A program made the translations under genes and the position numbers. A DNA stretch of 32,500 bases. It comes from Neocallimastix lanati (nom. inval.) (Eukaryota; Neocallimastigomycota; Neocallimastigomycetes; Neocallimastigales; Neocallimastigaceae). Shown here in pieces: positions 11,804 to 25,949 of this stretch (position 1 is the stretch's first letter; each line of letters opens with the position of its first letter). The stretch lies in the NCBI GenBank assembly GCA_016946835.1, contig JACVTC010000068.1, positions 747,501 to 780,000 on the forward strand, in the 5' to 3' direction. The notes below the pieces were generated by a model that saw only the letters and a list, made by a program, of their open reading frames with translations, was not told the DNA's origin and did no database searches.

Positions 11804-11863
<60 letters not shown>

Positions 11864-12007
11864 AAAAATAAAGAAAGAAAAAGAATTTAAAATATTATGT
11901 TATAATATTTTGATATTGCATGAAAGTTTTATTGCATACATATAATATCTACAATTAAGATTTATAATAATTAACCATCATAATAATAGATTTAATTTTT
12001 TATTCTT
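9803..12007. other. Intergenic desert with one structured GC-richer island
   Basis: Mostly AT filler, (TA)n, and T and A runs, including an A run of about 50 at 11810-11860. An island of visibly higher G+C sits at about 10380-10475. At 11215-11320 the plus strand reads VFDGKYSRKINKTIYIRYYN, then a stop and a further short open stretch, which may be a fragment of a dead gene too short to assign. At 10630-10680 there is a GGTTTGAACC word, but no tRNA fold is visible around it. Confidence 0.5.
10413..10467 (+). ncRNA. Possible structured RNA element
   Basis: GAAAGA (10413-10418) pairs with TCTTTC (10462-10467), and GTCTC (10430-10434) pairs with GAGAC (10457-10461). This gives a stacked stem interrupted by an 11-nt one-sided bulge and closed by a 22-nt loop. 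The surrounding 90 bases are much less AT-biased than their neighbours, as functional RNA genes in AT-rich genomes are. It does not match U1, U2, U4, U5, U6, U3, SRP or RNase P core motifs as I know them. It lies inside a 66-codon open frame of no recognised family. Strand and identity are uncertain. Confidence 0.25.
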
Positions 12008-12505
12008 TTAAATAGATATTTTATTTTCAATAAATATATCTTTTCTTTCATAATCATTAATCAATAAAGTCTCATCAAATCCATTTTTTTCTAGATTAAC
12101 ATTCTCATAATGTTCAATTAATTATCTTAATAATTGATTCATTTCCTCTAATAAAAAAAAAATAATAATAATGAAATATTCTCAATTACTTTTCCTTTGT
12201 TAATATTAGTATAATTATGTATTAAAAGATTTACTATAGCATAATTTTCATTTTTATAAATAATAAATAAATAAAAGCGTATTTCTTTCAGAATCATACA
12301 GGATTAAATAAAAGTTTATCATTTTCATATGAAATGATTTCATTTCATTGTCTTTTTGATTATAAATTTTTTTTAATGAAGTAAGATTCAATTTAAAAAT
12401 GAATTTATTATCAAAGATATAGTTATTAAATATAATTTATGAAAACTCATAATTTTCATAGTTAACATTCATAACAGTTACATCATGCAACCTTATTATT
12501 AAATA
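12008..12505 (-). pseudogene. Decayed ankyrin-type gene fragment
   Basis: The minus strand reads as protein-like sequence broken by stops and frame changes. Segments include INFYLILYDSERNTLLFIYY, NENYAIVNLLIHNYTNINKG and LIEHYENVNLEKNGFDETLL, ending at a stop at 12008-12010. LIHNYTNINKGK and LIEHYENVNLEKNG resemble the end-of-repeat consensus of ankyrin proteins here (LIEHGADVNKNN). At least three in-frame stops and two frame changes separate the pieces, and no GT-AG introns explain all of them. I read it as a dead member of an ankyrin-like family; the family call is tentative. Confidence 0.5.
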
Positions 12506-13579
12506 TCATTTTATTTATTCTTTTTTTATATTTTAATTATTACAATGATTATATTATTTGGTTTATCTTTTTTTTTTTTTTTTTCTTTCTTTTAATCATT
12601 TAATTTTTTAATATATTTATAATTAAAATTCAAATACTATTGAAATTTTGAAAATTTCATTTAATTTTGAAATAGTGATGTAATTATTAAAATTTAAAAA
12701 AGTTATTATTAATTATACTTCTTTAATCTCTATTTTTATAATATAAAAATCAATAAATATTTTATTATTTTTTTTTTTACTTTCCTCATATGAAAATAGA
12801 TCATAAATAGAATGGTAACAAAAATAATATTATTTTTTTTTTAATTCAATTTAAAATATTTACTTCTAATATTAAATATGCTAATATCTATGAGATATAT
12901 TTTAACTATATAACTATTTAATAAAGAATTTAACTCAGTGAAAGAAGATATAATTAAAAATAAAAATACTTTCTTAATATTTAGGAATATTACTTTATGA
13001 CATTTTATTTAACTTTATTATAGACTATGAGAAATTATATTTAAAAATGTAATGCATATATTTAACCTTTTTTTATCAATAAAAAAATTTTAGTTATTAA
13101 TCAAAGCTATTCAATTTTGATTAAATGCAACTAATCAAAACTGTATATTTATATTTCATAAATAAATAAGTTTGTTAATTTTTATTTAATTTATTTTTAT
13201 TTAATTTGAAAAAAAAAAAAAAAAAAAAGACCTTATTTTACCTACTAAATTAATAATATAAAATTATATATATTTAATAATACTGATCTTAATAATTACA
13301 TAATATTTTTATAGTATGTTATTTTTGTAGCTTAAAAATAATGTTTAAAAATATTTAAAAAAATTATAAAATGAATATATAAATATTAATAATTATATAT
13401 ATATGCAAATATATAGTAATTAATTATAAACATATCATATTAATAAATATCAATTTATTATATTATAATAAATTTCAAGGTTAAAATAATGTGTTTTCTT
13501 AATACTTTTTATAAATATTTAAAAAATTAAATTTTTCTCGTTGAAAATAATTATAAAATTACAATTACAATTAGAATAA

Positions 13580-13613
<34 letters not shown>

Positions 13614-13740
13614 TTTTTAATAAATTCAATATTATTAGTTAATATAGCATTAAAAAAAATACTATATTTGCCTGTAATAAATTTTTAAATATATTTAATT
13701 ATGTAATAAAGTATTAATCACAAAATGATAAAAAATAAAC

Positions 13741-13784
<44 letters not shown>

Positions 13785-13846
13785 ACTAAAAATTAGATTT
13801 ACCTAACCTTAAAATTACTTTAATTTTGAAATTAAACTATTTTCTT

Positions 13847-13887
<41 letters not shown>

Positions 13888-15152
13888 GTTTATTTTAATG
13901 GATAAACCTTTTTAAAATTATAAACTTATTTAAATTGAAAATTTTAGATATAGTTTATGATATTTTTTGTCCTATTTAATAATGACATTTTATAATTATT
14001 ATATCAATATTATCTTAATTTTTAATAAAAAAATTTTTTTTCTTTTTTAAATTTAGTCCCATTAAATATATATATATATATATTCTTCATAATTGTTCTG
14101 ATTTTTTTTTTTAAAAAAAAAATAAAAAAAAATTCTGTGACATAATTAAAATAGATTTGATATTTAATTATAAAAATCTTATTTATATAACATCATATAA
14201 AAACTTCGATATTTTTGATAAAAATAAAATATAATGAAGTTGTTTTAAATATTTATGTTGAATACTTTATTTACTTTTGTAAATGTAATCTGATGAATTA
14301 AAAAAAATAATAATAATCATTCACAAAATAAAATAAAATAATTATTGTAAAATAAATTATTACATAAATTGTGTTCTACTTATAAAATTTCTATTCATTT
14401 CAATTTGTAATAATATTAATAGCAAAAGATTTTTTTTATTATTAATAAATGAAATAAATGAATAAATTTATATTTTTAATCCTAAATCAATATATATATA
14501 TATATATATAATCATAATAGTAATAATAAAGTTTAATATATTTATAAAAAAAAAAAAAAAAAAAAAGAAATGAAAGGTTATTTTTTTTTTATTTATAATA
14601 ATAATGATGATGATAATAAAAAAGGGAAAGATAAAAAAGGGCAAAATAAAAAGGGCAAAAATAAAAAAAAAATGAAATTTTAGTGTAAATAAATATAAAA
14701 ATAAAAAAAGTGGAAAAATATGTAAAACTTTTTTTAATAATGAATCTAATTTGGAATTTACTTATATTTTATGTTTTTTTTTTTTTTTTTTTTTTAGTTT
14801 CTATAATTATAAATTTATTATTATTATAATTTTTTTTTTTCTTTTAATGATATATAAGCTTTTTTAATATTTTTTTTTTTCTTTTAAAATTTATCATGAT
14901 AATATTATAATTAAAAATTATGATAGATTATATAGTTTACGATTAACTTTAGTTATCATGATAATATCATAAATTATCGTTTATTATATATTTTATTAAT
15001 AATCTTGTAAATTATAAAAAAATAATAAAGGATAGAAAAAATAAAAAGTTTGAATTTTATTTTATATAAATATATATTTTTATTACTATTTCATTATCAC
15101 TTCAATCAAAGTATAAATTTTATTTTCATTTGATAATTTTATATATATATAT

Positions 15153-15197
<45 letters not shown>

Positions 15198-15243
15198 GAA
15201 ATAAATGTTTGAAAAATAAAACTAAAAAATATATATATATATA
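12506..15243. other. Intergenic desert and receptor-gene upstream region
   Basis: A/T runs (13201-13228, 13742-13782, 13850-13886, 15159-15194), (TA)n and AT filler. Around 12930-13000 a short plus-strand stretch (EFNSVKEDIIKNKNTFLIFR) looks faintly like coding relic. At 14610-14675 there is an AAAAAGGGC-type short repeat. The last 400 bp contain twin TTATCATGATAA palindromes and form the likely promoter of the receptor gene. No RNA gene was seen. Confidence 0.5.
14891..14964. promoter_or_regulatory. Twin back-to-back GATA-type sites
   Basis: The 12-bp palindrome TTATCATGATAA occurs at 14891-14902 and again at 14953-14964, each followed by TAT. Each copy is two opposed TGATAA words, the core recognised by GATA-family zinc-finger factors, which in fungi include nitrogen regulators of the AreA/NIT2 type. 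They lie about 280-350 bp before the receptor start codon. The repeats are seen directly; regulation by a GATA factor is inference. Confidence 0.4.
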
Positions 15244-16018
15244 ATGAATCAATTAATTTATTTAATATTTTTATTTCTATACTTTATAGGTATATCAAAT
15301 TTTATTGTTTGAACACTTATCATTAATAATTTGATAATAATAATAATATTATTATTATTAAAATAAATAAATATTTGCTTTTATTAAGTATTTAATATGA
15401 AATAAAATATATCAACATTAATAAATTATTATTTTTGTTTTATTATTATTATTATTATTATTTTATTTTTGTTATTTTTTTTTTTTTTTTTTTTTGTTAT
15501 TTTTTTAATTTTGCTATAAACTTGAATAATAAAATTACAAACAATTCAATCCAATAAAATAAAATAAATAAATCAATAAAAAATAAAAAACAGAATTAAT
15601 AAAATGTATTGATATTCAACTCTTATTTTATCCTAATGGATTTAATGAAGACTATATTGATTATATTGTAAAGGAATTCAATAGTTATTCAGTCATTAAT
15701 GATTTGAATATAAAATTAGTTAAAAATCTTTATTCTTCAGTAACTACAGCTGAATCATATTCAGAAACAATTGAATATTTACTGAATTTGAAATCCTCGA
15801 AATATGATATGATTCTTTTTGATATGATTGATTCTAAAAGACTTAGAAAGCATTTCTCTAATTTAAAGGACTATTTATTAGAATCAACCGTTGAAAAATT
15901 TAAAGATGGCCTTACCAATGAAACTTATTTTATTAACGATAATTTCGTTTCAATGGTAAATATATTTATATATCATAATTAATATTATTAAATGATAACA
16001 ACATAATTAGATATAAAT

Positions 16019-16063
<45 letters not shown>

Positions 16064-16587
16064 ATTGAAAAATTATGTTTACATATTTATATTTTTTGTT
16101 TAATACATGTGTAGCAATTAATTTAAATACAATATATAAAATATTAATAATTCAAATTTAAATAATAATATAAAAAATTATAATTTTAATATATATATAT
16201 TTATTTATTTATAAGCCTATGTATTTAGAGTATGATATGTTGTATTCTAATCAAAATTATATGGATAAATATAACAAATTGATTCCAAAAACATGGAATG
16301 AGTTAATTGAAACAGCAAAATATATTATATCTGAAGAAGAAAAAGATAATAATGATATAATTGGATATACTGCTGATATCTCAGGTAGATAAAATAAAAT
16401 AATAATAATAATAATAATAATAATAAAGAGTGATTTCTTACCAGTCAATTTAAGATTAATTAAAAATTTTTAAATATATAAATCAAAAAAAAATTTTTTT
16501 TTTTTTTTTTTTTTAAAAACTTAATTATATATATTTTAAATAAAATTAATAATTAAATTAAAATTAAAATTATTATTATTATTATTA

Positions 16588-16677
<90 letters not shown>

Positions 16678-17002
16678 ACTTATAGATACGGAAGAAGGTT
16701 TTTGTTCCTTATATGAATATATTTATTCTTTTAGAAATGGCATTAATGAATCCTATCCAGAAATAACTAGTCCTGAAGTTGAAGATGGAATGGAAACTTT
16801 GAAAAGATTAAAAAATGAATTGGGAGGTAATGATTTTTAATAATATGTATAAATTATATACATATATAAAATAAGGATAATAAAAATTATAGTATATTAA
16901 AATTTACATATTAAATTATATTATTATATATATATATTAATTAAAATTTCAATTGATTATATTCATCATCATAAAATTATATCATATTATATTTATATAT
17001 AA

Positions 17003-17033
<31 letters not shown>

Positions 17034-19317
17034 TTTTTTTTTGATTAGTATATGGAATGAGATCAAATAATGAAGATATTGCTAAATGTCTCAACTCCAC
17101 CAAATGCCTATTTGTTAAAACATGGAATAATATGCCTCATATAGGGAATTTTACTTTGACAAATTTACCAGGAAAGGAGGTAGGATTATCAGGATCAGTA
17201 ATAGGAGGTTTACATCTAGGAATTAATAAAAATATTTCAGAAAAAAAAAAGCAAAATATAGCCATTATCATTGAATATATTGTAAGGAAAGAGTTGCAAT
17301 ATCAAACATCTATGAAATTTGGATTTCTAAGTGCTTTGAAAGAAGTCTATGAAAATGATTCAATATGTCAGAAATATCAACAATGCCAAGATTTTAAATC
17401 TATACAACATATTCTACGACCTATCAATACCGTCGAAAATGATAAGGAATACTTCAAGAAATATAGAAATTTTTTATTAAAATATCTTTATAATAATGAC
17501 AATCTTCAGGAGTGTCTTCAAGGCATTAAATATTTAACCAATGTATTTTATTTAGATAATTCGAAGTTTATGATTCAATATTCGGTGGTTGTCGGATTTA
17601 CAGATTTAATAATGATCATCTGCTACTTCCTATCATATATCAAGACGCAACGTCATAAATTTAAGCAATTGAGTAAATTTTATTGGTTCCTCTATTTATT
17701 AGGTATTATCATAATCATGAGTTTTGGTTTTACCGGAATAGGAGAAATAACCACTTTTAAATGTCGTATAAGACCTTTGGTACTCTCTTTTGGATTCACC
17801 CTCAGTAACACCGTAATACTTACTCGAATGTTAGCCAATTTCCCTGAGAGTGAAATTCATTTTTCAAGATTTTGTCGAAATCATTTCAACAGAGCCATCA
17901 TAATTTCCATTTTATTTGATGTTTTCTTATATAGCCTGACCTTAATTAATCCTACTGTAGTAAACACGGTTAAGGATGGAAATCGGTTATATTCCAAATG
18001 TACTGTGGTAAGTACTCTAAATATCATTGCCTTAGTGTTAATATATTTGTACAAATTTACTATTCTTTTAGGGATGGCATTGGCAATTTTTACTGAATGG
18101 AATGTCGAAGAATGTAAATATGATGTTCATTATGCCATTGCTATTCTTTTTATTTCCTTTATCGCTTGCATTATATTTTGTTCCCTTCAAGGTTTACATA
18201 TTTTCAAATTAAGTTTTCAGTTCATTATCCCATCATGTGTTGCATATATGTATAGCGTATCCTGTTTCTTTTCATATTTTATCATAAGATTCTTTTCAAA
18301 GTATAGTGATGAAAATGATGAGGAATTCATTATAAAAAAAGCCAGGGCCATTGGTAAAAGTGAAAAGGCCTTAAATCATTTTGGTTCATCGGATAAAACC
18401 AGTGGTAGCATGAGTTCAAATCAATCAAGTAATAGTATACCACAGAAGAAACGTTCCTTCGTTGAACATTTAATTAATCTTCATAACTTTGGAGATGAAA
18501 TCAAAAAGAGCAATGAAGCCTTAAGAAATTCCAATATCTCTTCCTCTACTAACCTTTCAGGCACTAAAGTAAATATTAGAAAAAGTTCATATGGTGCCTC
18601 TTTGGACAGCATTAGAAACTTTGATGATTCTATTACCATGGCACGTCGGGCCTCTCAAATTACAGCTATTCCTGAAAATAAAATTGCTGATTCGTATGCA
18701 GGAAGCCAGAGTTTCAATTCAACTGGGCAAGATTCGAACAATAGCGATGAACATTTTACTAGAACTCGTACCCGATCTTGTGATAACTTCAATCAAACAT
18801 TCAATCGAACTCAAAGAATTAATTCTACTCCGAATAAAAAATACACAGGTTTTGTTTATGGCCCCTATAAACGATCCGTAGATAGCTTCACTAATCCTAA
18901 TAGTACTCTTAATCGAAAGGGATCTGGGCTTAGTTTTACAAACGTTCAACCAATCAACGCCTCTTCCTATTCTAATATATCTTCTAGGAAATGTAGCCAG
19001 GCCAATAGTATTAATAATTCAACTACTAGTCTCTCCAACAGTGATAGATATAGTAATAATAACATTAATACGACGGGTAATGGACGATCAAGCGATTTTA
19101 TTTTTAATATTCAAAATATTGATTTAGAACACAATAATAGTACTAATAATAATGTTAATAATGTCATTACCACAATCAAAGAGGAGAATAAAAATTCATT
19201 AAATGTTAATGGTAATGATAATGAACATGAATACAATATAAAAAATGATGCAACAATGGTATCTGTCAATCCATCTGTTTTCACCACAACCTCATTTAAA
19301 AGTGCAAATGATGAATG

Positions 19318-19318
<1 letters not shown>
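15244..19318 (+). CDS. Solute-binding-protein/class C-like seven-helix receptor
   Basis: Five exons: 15244-15289, 15594-15955, 16216-16384, 16686-16826, 17049-19318; 995 aa. Exon 1 encodes a signal peptide (MNQLIYLIFLFLYFI). Residues 20-400 resemble bacterial extracellular sugar-binding proteins: IDIQLLFYPNGFNEDYID, then MPMYLEYDMLYSNQNYMDKY and PKTWNELIETAKYI. Seven hydrophobic helices follow at about 417-438, 450-470, 478-503, 520-541, 560-588, 598-620 and 627-655. TM3 begins with a Cys in FKCRIRPLVLSFGF, and the loop after TM5 reads IFTEWNVEECKYDVHYAIA, both class C GPCR-like. Residues 656-995 are a cytoplasmic Ser/Asn-rich tail. The predicted role is plasma-membrane sensing of a sugar or other small ligand through G proteins. 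Receptors of this build are known from membrane-proteome studies of anaerobic gut fungi. Ligand and coupling cannot be read from the sequence. Confidence 0.9.
16567..16676. repeat. (ATT)n microsatellite in a receptor-gene intron
   Basis: About 35 near-perfect ATT units fill the end of the intron running from 16385 to 16685, right up to the acceptor ACTTATAG. Confidence 0.9.
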
Positions 19319-21277
<1,959 letters not shown>

Positions 21278-23230
21278 ATGACAGATTTAAATGATGAAAT
21301 TATAGAGTTAATCAAAAGTAAAAATACCTTAAAATTAAAATATTTTATACAAAAAAATTACAACAGATTGAATATTAATGAATTTTTATTCAATGTGGCA
21401 GTTTCTTGTGATAATTATAAAGCTATAGAATATTTAAATGACAATGTTTCAGATATTCTCTCCAATCTCTACTATAAAAAAATTCTTAATAAAAAAATTT
21501 TAAAATATATTATAAATTATGGGTATAAAATTGATTCAAGATGCTTATTTATGTTTGCTGAAGACAACAGAGAAGATTTTCTAAAAATTATTTTTTACTA
21601 CTATCTTTTCAACGATAAATTTATTATAAATTTACTTTTACACTATAAGAATAGAAAAAGTTTATCGAAAAAACAATTTCACCAACTTATTTTCACTGAA
21701 AAAAATAAAATAAATGTTAACGCTCAAGATTTGAATAAACGAACCCCCTTAATTATTGCATGTAAAAATGAAAATGAAGCAACAGTGAAATTTTTAGTGG
21801 AACAAGGGGCCGATGTCAATAAAAATGATATTTTTGGGAATACCCCATTAATAATTTCTTGTAGAAATAGAAATAAAGCAATAATTAAATATCTAATAGA
21901 ACATGGGGCTGATGTAAATAAATGTAATAATAATGGCGAGGTACCATTAATATCATCCATTAAAACTTTTAATAAAAAAAACCTCAGTATCATAAAATTC
22001 CTCATTGAACATGGGGCAGATGTCAATAAAAAAAACAATAATGGAGATAATCTTTTGATTGTGGCAGTACAATATGGAAATCAATGGAATATTGAATACT
22101 TAGTGGAACTCGGTGCAGACATTAATACAGAAAATAAGTATGGAGGTACGCCTTTAATCATTGCCTGTCAGAATAATAATGAAACTATAGCAAGATATTT
22201 GATAGAGCAAGGGGCTGATGTGAATAAAAACGATATCGATGGGAATACCCCTTTAATTATTACTTGTCGAAAAGGAAATTATGTACTTACCAACGATTTA
22301 ATTAATCATGGAGCTCTTATTGATAAAAATAATAAGTATGGAGATACCCCTCTAATAATTGCTTGTGAAGGCCAAAATGAAACTCTTATCCATACTTTAA
22401 TTGATAATGGTGCTAATATTAATAAAAGCAACATTCATGGCGATACGCCACTTATTTCTTTAATCAAAACCTATCACATGAATGAAAATTTGTCTCTCCT
22501 ACAATATTTTATGGACCATGGTGTCAATATTGAACAAAAAAATCATCTTGGAGAAACCCCATTAATGATTGCTATACAATATGCAGGTCAACATTCCGTA
22601 AAGTACCTAATTGACCATGGCGCAAATGTAAACACAAATAATATAAATGGCGATACTCCATTACTCCTTGCATGTGATAAGAATAATGAAGTTTTAGTAA
22701 ACTATTTAATAGATCAAGGGGCAGATGTTAATAAAAGGAACAAAGGAGGATATACTCCTATCATGATTGCCTGCCAAAATAAAAAAGATAATATAGTAAA
22801 TGCATTAGTAGACCATGGAGCTGACATTAATGTAGAAAATGAAAATGGAGATACATTTTTGTTGATGACAATCTACACTGGAAACCTATCGGATATAGAA
22901 TATTTAGTAGAGCATGGAGCAGATGTCAATAAAGGAAATAGTAAGAATGGGAATACCCCATTATTTTATGCCTGTCGCAAAGAAAAAATGATGCTAGTTC
23001 ATTATTTAGTGGCAAACGGAGCTCAAATTGATCAAGAAAATAAAGAGGGTTGTACACCATTAATTGATGCCTGTCAAAGTAATAATCTAACTTTGGTAAA
23101 ATTCCTAATTGAATATGGGGCAGAAGTCAATAAACGAAATCAACGAGGAGAATCCCCATGGACTATTGCTCATGATAAAAAAAATAAAGATCTTATTAAG
23201 TATTTGGTTGAACATGGAGCAACAGAATGA
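21278..23230 (+). CDS. Ankyrin-repeat protein, 15 repeats
   Basis: A single-exon gene of 650 aa. The ATG at 21278 follows an AT-rich leader with stops. Residues 1-150 are a divergent, Lys/Asn-rich helical region that may hold worn repeats. From about 155 to the end there are 15 consecutive ankyrin repeats of about 33 residues, with the local consensus GNTPLIIACxNxNExxVKYL and IEHGADVNKNN. Repeats 3 and 8 are longer, with an insertion (SSIKTFNKKNLSIIKF; SLIKTYHMNENLSLL). No signal peptide, membrane segment or extra domain is present, so it is probably a cytosolic binding scaffold with an unknown partner. It ends just after the last repeat (LIKYLVEHGATE). Lack of introns, unlike the neighbouring genes, fits an expanding recently copied family; this is inference. 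Confidence 0.92.
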   Translation: MTDLNDEIIELIKSKNTLKLKYFIQKNYNRLNINEFLFNVAVSCDNYKAIEYLNDNVSDILSNLYYKKILNKKILKYIINYGYKIDSRCLFMFAEDNREDFLKIIFYYYLFNDKFIINLLLHYKNRKSLSKKQFHQLIFTEKNKINVNAQDLNKRTPLIIACKNENEATVKFLVEQGADVNKNDIFGNTPLIISCRNRNKAIIKYLIEHGADVNKCNNNGEVPLISSIKTFNKKNLSIIKFLIEHGADVNKKNNNGDNLLIVAVQYGNQWNIEYLVELGADINTENKYGGTPLIIACQNNNETIARYLIEQGADVNKNDIDGNTPLIITCRKGNYVLTNDLINHGALIDKNNKYGDTPLIIACEGQNETLIHTLIDNGANINKSNIHGDTPLISLIKTYHMNENLSLLQYFMDHGVNIEQKNHLGETPLMIAIQYAGQHSVKYLIDHGANVNTNNINGDTPLLLACDKNNEVLVNYLIDQGADVNKRNKGGYTPIMIACQNKKDNIVNALVDHGADINVENENGDTFLLMTIYTGNLSDIEYLVEHGADVNKGNSKNGNTPLFYACRKEKMMLVHYLVANGAQIDQENKEGCTPLIDACQSNNLTLVKFLIEYGAEVNKRNQRGESPWTIAHDKKNKDLIKYLVEHGATE

Positions 23231-24555
<1,325 letters not shown>

Positions 24556-24720
24556 TATATAATTCTACTTTAAGTGTACTTGATAATTTATTGATAAAGT
24601 CATCTAAAAAAGAAGCTGAACACAATTCTTTTATATCTAAAGAAGAATGTTTGCTAAAAAATGTCGAGAAAATATTTAAATTTAATTTTGATTGTTATAA
24701 ATTTTCTCATATAAATATAT
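24556..24720. pseudogene. Short coding relic, strand and family unknown
   Basis: A 150-base patch of higher complexity. The plus strand reads LSVLDNLLIKSSKKEAEHNS and SFISKEECLLKNVEKIFKFN before a stop. The minus strand is also open (SFLDDFINKLSSTLKVELYN). Minus would match the other relics downstream. No start, splice sites or recognisable domain are visible. It is probably a fragment of a dead gene. Confidence 0.3.
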
Positions 24721-25050
24721 AAATAATATATATTAATAATTCTATTTATATTAATTTATTTTAATAATATTAAATTATTGTTATGATGTTTAATAATGAT
24801 TAAAATTATTCAAATTCTCTGTTATTTACTTTATAAATACAATTTATCTGTTAAATAATTCAATTAATTTATTATTCTTAAAAAATAAAAACAATGGATA
24901 AAATACATTAATAAAAAAATATGAATAATAAAAAAAAATATTAGAAAAAATTTTTAAAAGTATTAGTATTAAATTTTAAATCTTAGTACTAAATTTTAGA
25001 TCTGATATAAAAAGAAATCCATCGTTTTTATATGTTTTATTCAAATATGT

Positions 25051-25090
25051 TTTGGTACAATCATATATATTTTGGTACAATCATATATAA
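25051..25090. repeat. 20-bp tandem duplication
   Basis: TTTGGTACAATCATATATAT (25051-25070) is followed at once by a second copy differing in its last base. It is a simple local duplication in otherwise non-coding DNA. Confidence 0.8.
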
Positions 25091-25304
25091 TGTTAGAGAA
25101 TTAGAAAAACTATCTCATTATTTATTAAAATTATTTATTAATTTATTTATTAAAATTTTCAAACGCCACATTTTCTAAAATGCAGCACTCTCTACTACAT
25201 TTATATTGAATTATATAAAATTTTATAATTAAAAATAAATATATTTTTTTAGAGTGGAACAAACTTTATTTAATATTATTTTTTAAACGAAATTTATTCC
25301 CAGT

Positions 25305-25665
25305 CTAAATAATAACAGTATTAAAAGTATGAATGCATTCAGATATTTGTTTATCTTTACGTTCTTTGATAAATTTTCTTTTGTCTACATCAATTTCAAT
25401 AATGAAAGGTTTTCGTTTTTTTAACCAATTGATATCATACAATGCGTTCATTAAATGGAACATCATTTGCTATACCAACTTGTTCATGGTAATTAGTTAT
25501 ATCTACAATTGTATTTTCGATGTAACTTATATGTTAATTATATTCTAAATAGATTTTCTTGAATTTCAAAAGAAATAGTTTTAAACTTGTTTTATTTATT
25601 GGATGTTGTCTAACATATAAATAACAATCGTCAAAAAATCTATATATTATATTAATGATTTTCTT
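25305..25665 (-). pseudogene. Broken gene of unknown family, possible polymerase-like motif
   Basis: The minus strand carries about 115 codons of good protein-like sequence with one in-frame TAA (after FKKIYLEYN) and one frame change near 25438-25445. Segments in order are NIIYRFFDDCYLYVRQHPIN, SYIENTIVDITNYHEQVGIA, NDVPFNERIV, then YDINWLKKRKPFIIEIDVDK, ending at a stop at 25305-25307. The RFFDDCYLY segment resembles the catalytic xDD motif of reverse transcriptases, but the other motifs of that fold were not recognised, so the link is weak. It could equally be a downstream part of a decayed secreted-protein gene. Confidence 0.45.
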
Positions 25666-25949
25666 TTTTTTTAAGAAAAAAAAGTTTTGTTTATAGATAT
25701 GAATATACTTATTATTATCGATTTTTCATTAATTTTTACTTTATTTTTGTTTTTAATATTTATTTGCTTTTATTTTTATTTTCATTTTTATTTTAACTTT
25801 TATTATTTATTTATTTCTATTTTATTTTAATTTTAACTTTTATTATTTGTTTGTTTTTATCTTTATTTTTATTTTTATTTTTAATATTTATTTGTTTATC
25901 TTTAATTTTATTTTTAATTTTATTATATATTATTTTAATATTGCTTTAT

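Noticed and set aside
18591-18949. Frames overlapping the receptor tail on both strands
   Set aside because: They lie wholly within the coding exon of the receptor and lack independent features.
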